Made by a program: the position numbers and the translations under genes
Part shown: positions 1 through 6,006 of the stretch, in pieces
How the letters are laid out: every line of letters starts with the position of its first letter
Numbering within the stretch: the first letter of the stretch is position 1
Assembly: GCA_963716925.1 (NCBI GenBank)
Contig: CAVQUX010000026.1
Location: 1-14,770 of the forward strand
DNA length: 14,770 nucleotides
Reading direction: 5' to 3'
DNA from: DAISKN01 sp963716925
GTDB taxonomy: Bacteria > Acidobacteriota > Vicinamibacteria > Marinacidobacterales > SMYC01
The notes under the pieces: generated by a model
Database searches by the model: none
What the model saw: the letters and a program-made list of their open reading frames with translations, nothing else
What the model was told of the DNA's origin: nothing

Positions 1-136
1 CGAGGCCCAGCCTCGAGTGGTCGACGTCCAAGGGATACGGAGTCAATCTGGAAGGGAACTCTGAATCGAGGTGATGGAAGCGGTAGCGGACGGCGCGAAG
101 GCCGAGGTCTAAAGTTGAAGTGAGGGTTCGTGGTTT

Positions 137-1401
137 TTACTGGGGTTGAGTCGAGTTAGGTGGAGCTCTTGGGCGAGCTCCGGTTTCGAGGTGGTCGAGG
201 ATTTGGCGGATGACATTGGGTTCGATGATGAAAGCGAGAATTTTCATCCTTGCGCCGCAGCGGGAGCAGGTCAGAGGGTCGACCTCGTAGATGCGGTAGA
301 TGAGCTCGCCCCACCGTTTGCTCAGAGTCCTTTTGGAAGTCGCGTCGATGGCTTCACCGTTCGTCCCGGGCAGGTCGGTGTTCTCCCGTCGGTAGGTTGC
401 GCGAACGCGGTTGGCGTAGGCGCCGTAGAAATGGACCAGATGCTTTTGGGGCTCGGGGATGTGGATGAGGACTCGGGCCAAAAACTCGAGGGGGTCGACG
501 AGGGCCTCATCGTCGACCTCCTGTCCTGCCTTGGGCTCGTAGAGGAAGAGCTGGGAGTCCCGGTGATAGCGAAGGCGGGAGAGGTTCACCGGAGGTCGCA
601 TCAAGTAGCAGGCCAGCTTGTGGAGACCCTCGGAGTCGCTGGGATAGACGGTGGTTCGGTTGTGAACGCCGAAACCGGAATTCCGCCAGGACAGGAGCAG
701 GTCGATGCGCTCCTGGGTGATGAGGTCGCGGTCTCGAAGAAGTTCCAGGACCTTGTGCCGGAAGACGAGCTCGGCCTTATGGGAGTCGACGTAGGGATGG
801 GTTGCCACGACCCATCGTCGAGGAAGACGCCGCGGGTGACGATGGCATGAATGTGCGGGTTCCACTTCAAGGACGAGCCGAAGGTCTGGATGACGGCGAC
901 CATGCCGGGTCGAGCCGCGAGCTCGTCTGACTGCGGCGGCCATCATCTCGCGGACGGTTTCGTAGGCGAGCCGTGCGAGCTCTCCCAGGAGCTCTCGATG
1001 GAACAGAAAGTAGGGCCTGAGCATCTTCGGTAGCGTGAGGACCCATTGGGCGTGAGCGACGTCGGCAAGAATCCTGTTCTGGAGCAGTTCGGAGAAGATC
1101 GCCGCCCGCTTGGCCCACAGGAGGGACAGAGTCCGCGGCCTTTACAGGAGAACGCGACCAGAAACTCAAAGCGGCACTCTGGACACACGACGCGGGCGAA
1201 ACCGGATTCGAAGAGTCCACAATCCAGGTAGCTGGCAGACGGCGGTATCCCAGAAGCCTCGCCAGAATCCGTAGCGATGCTCGAATCGCTCTTCCCACAG
1301 GCGTTTGAGGGCTCGAAGTGGGTTTCGAGGAGCTGATAGAGAGACGTGGCTCGAACGTTGCGCGGCCGGTAAACGGCGGGGCAGGCGGGGACCTGCGGCA
1401 A
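137..1401 (-). pseudogene. IS91-family transposase, multiply frameshifted
   Basis: This is a rolling-circle (HUH) transposase relic of about 1265 bp, near the usual length of the family (about 400 aa). Reading down the minus strand, the pieces come in family order. They are an N-terminal zinc-binding region with CPEC and CPSCG, then KMLRPYFLFHRELLGELAR, then WNPHIHAIVTRG (the HIH is the HUH metal site). After these come SWRNSGFGVHN, CYLMRPPVNLSRL (the Tyr is a likely nucleophile), and a C-terminal RIYEVDPLTCSRCGAR plus AFIIEPNVIRQILDHL. No single frame holds them all. The frame changes near 1312, 1231-1240, 1113, 915 and 795, and at least three of these look like one lost base in a G or C run. 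The 5' end is placed at a TTG (1401), but the true start is uncertain. The C-terminus to the stop at 137 is intact. The element is inactive as read. Some indels could be sequence error, but five make genuine decay more likely. Confidence 0.9.
137..1401 (-). mobile_element. IS91-family insertion sequence remnant (ends undefined)
   Basis: The transposase relic implies an IS91-type element here. Such elements lack terminal inverted repeats and target duplications, and their replication origin end lies downstream of the transposase 3' end. That end would fall between position 137 and the left edge of the window or beyond. A perfect short hairpin (CGAGGC, CCA, GCCTCG) sits at 1-15, about 120 bp past the transposase stop. 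A hairpin there would suit an origin end, but I cannot assign the boundary. The 1-136 stretch holds no gene. Confidence 0.5.
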
Positions 1402-1778
1402 TAATCCCGCGGGTACAGCGACGCTGGCTACCAGTTCGTACGCGACCGCATCCAGTCGAAGAAACAGTCTTCAGCGCGTACGAACCTCTCCGGTGATGTG
1501 GACGACGGCCGCGTGCGGATGGCCGACCCGACTCTCGTCCATACAGTCACAGTCCTGACTATACGGATACCGCAGCCGTAACAGCAGAAGCTGTCGTCGA
1601 GGTGGCGATCGTAGCAAGCGCAGAGGTGGCCAGGATCGTCACACTTCGCCTTGCAGCTCTTTTCCGTAGTCATGCGCCCCGGTGCATTCCCACTGTTGTC
1701 GTTCCCCTGAGCCCAGTCGTTCGAGGCCTATTCTGAGTTGCGCCTTCGCGAGCTCGCCTCGGGCCGCATCCGGGATCG
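1402..1778. other. Gap with a doubtful Cys-rich short ORF
   Basis: No recognisable gene fills this 377-bp gap. One minus-strand ORF (1428-1673, 81 aa) starts with a Cys-dense stretch containing CKAKC, CACYDRH and CCYGCG, with seven Cys in the first 34 residues. This could be a small zinc-binding peptide. Its upstream sequence has only a weak GGGGC in place of a good Shine-Dalgarno, unlike the AAGGAGG seen before real genes here. Its C-terminal half looks like translated noise. I do not call it as a gene. Confidence 0.3.
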
Positions 1779-2126
1779 TCAGTTGAAAGTCACGAGATGG
1801 CTATGGGACCCATCGACGTTGTCGAGTGACGACTCCTTCGAGACCTGGTCGCCCTCGAGAATTGTCCCCACCTCGTCGGCCGTCAATTCCAGCGTGTGAG
1901 AATGATCGGCGGCCACCGTTATATCGAGCGGCACCGCGTCTCCGCTATTGAGCTCGTTCACGGTGATGACCGCGACGTGGCCGTGATTGTCGGAAACGAC
2001 CCCTTCGATATCCTCATCGGCTGCCGAGGGGCTGCCGTCGCATCCCGTCATCGGCGCGACGGTTGCTGCAAAAAGGCTGGCGACGAAGGCTCGAACGTGG
2101 GTCCCTGACGCGATTGAGCTTGGCAT
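1779..2126 (-). CDS. Small His-rich lipoprotein of unknown function
   Basis: The product is 115 aa. An upstream ATG at 2171 is in frame, but the ATG at 2126 is preceded by AAGGAGGT at 2134-2141 with ideal spacing, so 2126 is chosen. Residues 1-30 form a signal peptide ending in a lipobox-like MTGC, so the protein is probably lipid-anchored and periplasm-facing. The mature part is acidic and has three His motifs: HGHVAVI, DHSHTLEL and GSHSHLVTF. The last two follow a similar pattern (HSHxxxx), suggesting an internal repeat of a small beta domain. Metal binding by the His clusters is possible but only inferred. No named family is recognised. A TTAC-repeat operator lies upstream at 2303-2338, about 177 bp from the start, farther than for the other genes that carry it. 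Confidence 0.75.
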   Translation of the reverse strand: MPSSIASGTHVRAFVASLFAATVAPMTGCDGSPSAADEDIEGVVSDNHGHVAVITVNELNSGDAVPLDITVAADHSHTLELTADEVGTILEGDQVSKESSLDNVDGSHSHLVTFN

Positions 2127-2561
2127 GTGCGCGACCTCCTTGCTGTCATCGAATCGAAACTTCTCGGCCAATATCGCTCCGCGACGACGAACCGAAGCTC
2201 ACTGTCGATTCGTACGTCACGCCCAACTTAGTCACGGAGCCAACGTGGGTGCGATGGATCACTTCTCGCGACGTGTCACGACGGGGTCGAGCGAGTACTT
2301 ACGGTTAAGTCGACGCAATGAAACTGTAAAGCTTGTAAGCGTGTCAGCGAATACCGAAACCGACCAGCCCGGAACACCTCAAAACCGGCCATGTCGGGTG
2401 GGCGTTCATCGAGGATCCTTCCCTCCGCCAAGGACGTGCAGGACGCCTTGGGAGACTACTGAAAGTGGGAAAGACGCAACAGGTGCTCTCGTTACTGCAA
2501 TTGGCCTGGTCCTACCGTTGGATCGAGTCGGAGACACGGAATCCGGAGAGCCCCTGCGGTT
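2127..2561. other. Intergenic region with operator A and a possible coding scrap
   Basis: This 435-bp gap holds the TTAC-repeat array at 2303-2338. On the plus strand, one frame is open from 2339 to 2598. Its middle (about 2372-2530) reads like protein, for example GHVGWAFIEDPSLRQGR and KVGKTQQVLSLLQLAW, but has no start with a ribosome-binding site. I cannot match it to a family. It may be a decayed gene fragment or chance. Nothing else is seen here, and no clear terminator follows either neighbouring minus-strand gene. Confidence 0.35.
2303..2338 (-). promoter_or_regulatory. TTAC-repeat operator A (CpxR/PhoB-like)
   Basis: On the minus strand TTAC starts at 2338 and 2329, a degenerate TTGC at 2318 and TTAACC at 2308. 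The 9, 11 and 10 bp steps are the same as at sites B, C and E. It is the most degenerate copy in its last two elements and has no good -10 at the matching place (TCGTGA). It would drive the lipoprotein gene starting at 2126, through an unusually long leader. Confidence 0.5.
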
Positions 2562-3159
2562 TCAATTCGCGTCTTGCACGCGCACGTAGACCGTCTTGAT
2601 GACGACTGGGTCCTTCATGGGGCCGAGCTTCACGGTCAGCGTCGCTATCATCGTATCGCCATCGGGAGACAGCTCGAACTTCCGGTCGATCTTTCCGCGC
2701 TCCATCTTCTCCTCGACGACCACGGCGTTTCCCTGGATTGCGGAGACGGTCTCGAGCTTCATCCCGTTCTCCAGCTCACGCTTGTGCTTCTTGCCGTCGA
2801 GGTAGTAGATGCGCACTCGTTCACCGTCGTCGACACGAAGCTCCCGGTCGTCGATCTCGACGCGAAGCTCGTCGGGAATCTTGGCGAAGTCCGGACGGCC
2901 GCCCCGGCCTTCTCCCCCGGGACGCCCCCCGCCCGCCTCCCGGCATACCCCCGGGTGGCGGCATCGGCGGCTCGCCGCCAGGAGGACCGCCGCCGGGGCG
3001 TCGCGACATCTCCTCGCGCATCTTCTCCATCGCAGCTTCCATCTTTTGCTCCGCGTCGTCGCTGCGCTCATCGTCGCGCTCCCAGAGACCTGAGAACGTG
3101 GTCTCCTGCGGTGGAGCCGGTGCTTGCAGCGAAAGGAGCAGCATCAAGCCAACGAACAT
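2562..3159 (-). CDS. Secreted protein with Gly/Pro linker, one frameshift
   Basis: The start at 3159 has AAGGAGG upstream and opens a signal peptide (MFVGLMLLLSLQAPAPPQE). A charged helical segment rich in Glu, Lys and Met follows (EQKMEAAMEKMREEMSRR), then a Gly/Pro-rich linker. The frame breaks inside the linker at a run of six C (2925-2930, plus strand). Removing one base joins it to a beta-rich C-terminal domain that starts near PDFAKIPDELRVEIDD, continues through RVRIYYLDGKKHKREL and ends VYVRVQDAN at 2562. The corrected length is 198 aa. Function is unknown. The gene starts 48 bp downstream of the LTXXQ gene and is probably co-transcribed with it. The indel may be sequencing error or a true or phase-variable mutation. 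Confidence 0.75.
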
Positions 3160-3207
3160 TTCACGTCCTCCTTGAGATGATCGGATCACCGAAGGCGGTC
3201 GCCCCCG

Positions 3208-3711
3208 TCAGAAGATCCCGGGAGGCTGACCACGGAGATCCGAACGCCGCTCTTGGAAGCGCTTCATGCGCTCCTCCATTTCTTTACGCCACTCGTCCCG
3301 CCGCGCCTTGTACTCTTCCTGCTGCTCTTGCGTCAGGATCTCCATCATCTGTGCGAGAATCCGCGAGCGTTCTACGGCGGCATCCGCCTCGGCCATACCA
3401 CACTCATAGGCGAGTTGACGGAGCGTGGCCTCATCGGCTCCACTTTCTATGGCCTCCTCGAGCACCCGGCGACGCTCCATCACGCGCTCGAAGACGCCGG
3501 AGGACACCCCCTGCTCCGCGAGGGCCCGGAGCTCCTCCCTCTGGTCCTCGGTCAGATCCAGTTCCCGCAGCAGCGCGGGCGGGCGCGCGCCGAGGCCGCG
3601 TGAGTACCCAGGTCCACCCGCGGGTTGAGTCACGACGCCCCCGGCGAGCATCGCGTGCGTGGAGAGGACCAATACCGTTCCCAAGAGCAATGCCGTCGTC
3701 GTTACTCGCAT
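3208..3711 (-). CDS. Spy/CpxP-like LTXXQ periplasmic protein
   Basis: The product is 167 aa. ATG 3711 is chosen because AAGGAGG lies just upstream and a clear signal peptide follows (MRVTTTALLLGTVLVLSTHAMLAGG). The longer in-frame ORF from 3843 would run through the promoter. Two LTxxQ motifs are visible: LTEDQREELRALAEQ at about residue 50, and ILTQEQQEEYKARRDEW near residue 130, in an almost wholly alpha-helical, Arg/Glu-rich protein. Spy and CpxP are periplasmic helical chaperone or adaptor proteins, and related proteins act in metal stress. The exact role here is not determinable. It heads a probable two-gene operon with 2562-3159. Operator B and a TACTAT -10 element stand directly upstream. 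In Enterobacteria, spy and cpxP are CpxR targets, which makes that operator notable. Confidence 0.85.
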   Translation of the reverse strand: MRVTTTALLLGTVLVLSTHAMLAGGVVTQPAGGPGYSRGLGARPPALLRELDLTEDQREELRALAEQGVSSGVFERVMERRRVLEEAIESGADEATLRQLAYECGMAEADAAVERSRILAQMMEILTQEQQEEYKARRDEWRKEMEERMKRFQERRSDLRGQPPGIF

Positions 3712-3743
3712 CCTGTGTCCTCCTTCGTGCCTTCTGAAACTGA

Positions 3744-3749
3744 ATAGTA
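3744..3749 (-). promoter_or_regulatory. Probable -10 element of the Spy-like gene
   Basis: TACTAT on the minus strand lies 21 bp after the last repeat of operator B. It would place the transcription start near 3737, about 26 nt before the ATG at 3711. There is no good -35 hexamer at normal spacing, as is typical of activator-dependent promoters. The assignment is by inspection only. Confidence 0.45.
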
Positions 3750-3764
3750 GCGAAAGACCGCCAT

Positions 3765-5261
3765 TCAGCGAATCAAGAGGTTGAAAAGCTTTCGTAAAGG
3801 ATGTAAAAGCCGACGCAGCGCAGCCCTCCCGACGTGGCGCCACTCGTTGCTACGGCAACCGGGGCGATGTAACGTCCTCTCTGTCCCCTGACTCCGGCGC
3901 GTCGAGCGGGACCTCCAAGTCCAACAGGTTGAGAAGCACGCGCAGGGTGTCTCCGGGCTCGAGGCCCGCCCGGCGAGTCCCGAATGACCGCGCTCGTAGC
4001 GCTCGGCGCGAAAGACGGCGATACCGGTCTCATCCGCAGCTCCCCCATTGGTCACGGTGTAGGACCACACCGTTTCGCCTTCGCGTGTGACCTCGAGGAA
4101 TCGGCCCGCGGGACCGTCGCAAATGAGCGTGTTCCCGTTGGGAAGACGTTGGGCACCGGAGATGAACGGCGCGAACAGACTTTCTGGCGGCGTCGCCACG
4201 TATCTCCAGGCTGGCTCCTCCGGCCCGAACGCGAAACCCCGATTGATCGGATAGCTTCCATCGGGTCCAAGCGGAGGTCCGATTTCGACGACGGCCGAGT
4301 AGGGGCGCGCGTTCCGGTCGCCGTTGTCAAAGACCAGGATGTTCCCCGCGCCGACGAAGCCATCTTCGATCCAGCGGGCGTTGTGCTGCCCCCAGAGCTG
4401 GCGCTCTCCTTCCATGCCGTAGGCCGCCGGATTCCCCCACCGATAGAGAAGGTCGCCTCCTCTTCCCCGCCGTCCCCCAACGTGACCCGCGGCTTCCTCG
4501 GTGGTGGTTCCGTGATCGAGGATCCAGAGCTCGCTCAGGTTGCGGATGCTCAGGATTACTTGGTCGAGTCCGGCGTTGTAGGCGACGGCGTTCGCGTGCG
4601 TCCAGTCGGAGGCAACGCTCCGAGAATCGAAGTTCGGGTCGAAGTTCGGGTCCACGAGCTCCGGGTGCTCGTCCGGCTCCTGCCCTCGAGCGAGCAGGTG
4701 GTCCCACAGGCGCCATACCCAGACGATCTCGTTGGTCGTCGGATTGACCTCGACGAGGTGGTCGACCCACAGGACTCCCTCGCGCGGAATCAGCTCCGAT
4801 CTTCGGCCCGCGGCGATCGCCTCCGCCGCGGATCTCGTTTCCCAGGCGAGCAGAAGCACGTTGCCATTCGGCAAGAACGCCGCGTCGTGATGCTGCTGAT
4901 GATCGGCGGAAGCGTACTCGAAGCTCCAGACGAGTCGGTTGTTCCAGTCGTATCGCTCGACGCGTCCACCGAGGCCCCCTCCCTCGGCAAAGGTGGTCGT
5001 CGCTACGGTGGTCGGACGCAACAAATCGCCGTTGGGCAGCAGGTAAACGGAGTTTCCCGGCGACGAGCCCGCTCGCCACTCGTGAACCCACCGACCGTCC
5101 AGGGTCATCAGGTAGGTGAACGTGGAGGCGAGAGGCGCGAAGAGAATCAAATCGTTCTCGGATGGCTCCTGTCCCTCCGACGCGGAAGCGAACGTGATGA
5201 AGGCCAGACCGAGGGTGAGCGGCAGAAAGGAGCATATCGATCCTTGAGCCCGCTCCTTCAA
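3765..5261 (-). CDS. Arylsulfotransferase-like beta-propeller protein, frameshifted C-terminus
   Basis: This is an aryl-sulfate sulfotransferase (ASST)-type protein of about 470 aa. Repeated blade motifs run through it: VYLLPNGDLLRPT, HHDAAFLPNGNVLLLAWE, HLVEVNPTTNEIVWVWRLWDH, DWTHANAVAYN, QHNARWIEDG and RLPNGNTLICDG. His residues in several of these are candidate active-site residues. Known members transfer sulfate between phenolic compounds in the periplasm, but substrates here are unknown. The TTG start at 5261 gives a good signal peptide (KERAQGSICSFLPLTLGLA then SASEGQEP). An in-frame ATG at 5426 overlaps the previous stop, but it would translate through operator C. Near 3961-3968 one base seems to be missing. 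The other frame continues LEPGDTLRVLLNLLDLEVPL and stops at 3850, a typical family ending, whereas the frame as read runs on to 3765 with nonsense. Confidence 0.8.
   Translation of the reverse strand: MKERAQGSICSFLPLTLGLAFITFASASEGQEPSENDLILFAPLASTFTYLMTLDGRWVHEWRAGSSPGNSVYLLPNGDLLRPTTVATTTFAEGGGLGGRVERYDWNNRLVWSFEYASADHQQHHDAAFLPNGNVLLLAWETRSAAEAIAAGRRSELIPREGVLWVDHLVEVNPTTNEIVWVWRLWDHLLARGQEPDEHPELVDPNFDPNFDSRSVASDWTHANAVAYNAGLDQVILSIRNLSELWILDHGTTTEEAAGHVGGRRGRGGDLLYRWGNPAAYGMEGERQLWGQHNARWIEDGFVGAGNILVFDNGDRNARPYSAVVEIGPPLGPDGSYPINRGFAFGPEEPAWRYVATPPESLFAPFISGAQRLPNGNTLICDGPAGRFLEVTREGETVWSYTVTNGGAADETGIAVFRAERYERGHSGLAGRASSPETPCACFSTCWTWRSRSTRRSQGTERTLHRPGCRSNEWRHVGRAALRRLLHPLRKLFNLLIR
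3771..3806 (-). promoter_or_regulatory. TTAC-repeat operator B (CpxR/PhoB-like)
   Basis: On the minus strand TTAC begins at 3806 and 3797, TTTC at 3786 and TTGATT at 3776, in steps of 9, 11 and 10 bp. On the plus strand the first two read GTAAA-N4-GTAAA, which matches the form of the E. coli CpxR box. It ends 60 bp before the start codon of the Spy/CpxP-like gene. Confidence 0.7.
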
Positions 5262-5341
5262 GAAGCGTCCTGGACTTCGCGAGGCAGCGGCGGAGACTCG
5301 ACGTTCTCGGTGGCACTCGAGCTGACGGTTCCCTCGGGAGG

Positions 5342-5377
5342 TTTCAAATCCGAGTAAGAAAACGGTAAGGGAAGTAA
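5342..5377 (-). promoter_or_regulatory. TTAC-repeat operator C (CpxR/PhoB-like)
   Basis: Three exact TTAC elements begin at 5377, 5368 and 5357 on the minus strand, followed by TTGAAA at 5347 (steps 9, 11, 10 bp). A weak -10-like TCGAGT (5320-5315) lies 21 bp on. The site ends 81 bp before the TTG at 5261, supporting that start and an independent promoter for the sulfotransferase-like gene. Confidence 0.7.
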
Positions 5378-5422
5378 GCTCGTCGGCAGAACCGGCGGTC
5401 CCCCCAGCGATGCGAACGGTCT

Positions 5423-5944
5423 TCATTGGATACGAACCTGGGTCGTTTCCGTGCCCGTGTAGTCGTTGTCGTCGCGCCAGGACACCGAGGCCGTCGCCAG
5501 TGCTTCACGATTCCCGTTGGGGAGCTCGAAGAACACTTCGAAGGCGAGAGTGGCGCTTGCGAAGGGATCGACGCGATTGGTCCCCGCCTGGAGATTGAAC
5601 TGGTGCCGTTCGACTTGACCGGAGGGAGGCGGAACGACGATTCCCCCAGCCGCTTGCTGCACCGTGAGGTTGACTGCAGTGATGTCCAAACCGACGCCGG
5701 CCGTCTCGGTGAAGGTCACCGTGAACGACGTCTTCCAGGGATACTCGCGGACTTCGTCCTCCTCGTCGCTGTCTCCCGGTATCGTGTAGAAGACGCCGTT
5801 CGACGGCTCCGCGAACGCCGGGTTGGGCGTCGCGGTGAGGGTTGAGTCGGACGGTTGCGCCGGCGAATCACACCCCTGCATCAGCACCGCCGGTAAGACC
5901 CAGGCCCAGCGGGCGGTGCTTCGAATCACTGAAGGCATCTTCAT
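5423..5944 (-). CDS. Lipoprotein with probable Ig-like beta domain
   Basis: The product is 173 aa. ATG 5944 is chosen over an in-frame ATG at 6010 because AGGGAGG precedes it and a signal peptide follows, ending in the lipobox-like LMQGC. The mature protein begins with a Ser/Thr/Pro linker (DSPAQPSDSTLTATPNP). It continues as one beta-rich domain with alternating strands, such as TSFTVTFTETAGVGLDITAV and ATLAFEVFFELPNG, and ends TGTETTQVRIQ. The pattern suggests an Ig-like or fibronectin-like fold, but I recognise no named family. It starts 63 bp downstream of the BamA-like gene's stop with no promoter motif between, so the two are probably one operon. This placement suggests an envelope accessory role, which is inference only. 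Confidence 0.75.
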   Translation of the reverse strand: MKMPSVIRSTARWAWVLPAVLMQGCDSPAQPSDSTLTATPNPAFAEPSNGVFYTIPGDSDEEDEVREYPWKTSFTVTFTETAGVGLDITAVNLTVQQAAGGIVVPPPSGQVERHQFNLQAGTNRVDPFASATLAFEVFFELPNGNREALATASVSWRDDNDYTGTETTQVRIQ

Positions 5945-6006
5945 GCAGTCCTCCCTTGCGGTTTCGAGTCGTGGTATTGCTCCGATGTCTCGGTCTTGGA
6001 AGCGGT

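Noticed and set aside
1..15. CGAGGC-CCA-GCCTCG hairpin as a transcription terminator
   Set aside because: There is no adjacent T-tract in either direction and it lies at the window edge. It is kept only as a possible IS91 end feature.
146..850. 234-aa plus-strand ORF over the transposase
   Set aside because: The opposite strand carries clear IS91 transposase motifs, and this frame shows none.
2574..3737. 387-aa plus-strand ORF
   Set aside because: It is a shadow across two minus-strand genes and their promoter, with an Arg/Pro/Ala/Ser-rich low-complexity product.
3984..5357. 457-aa plus-strand ORF
   Set aside because: It is antisense to the sulfotransferase-like gene, whose minus-strand translation shows repeated conserved blades. 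The plus-strand product is Arg/Val/Gly-rich noise common in high-GC shadows.
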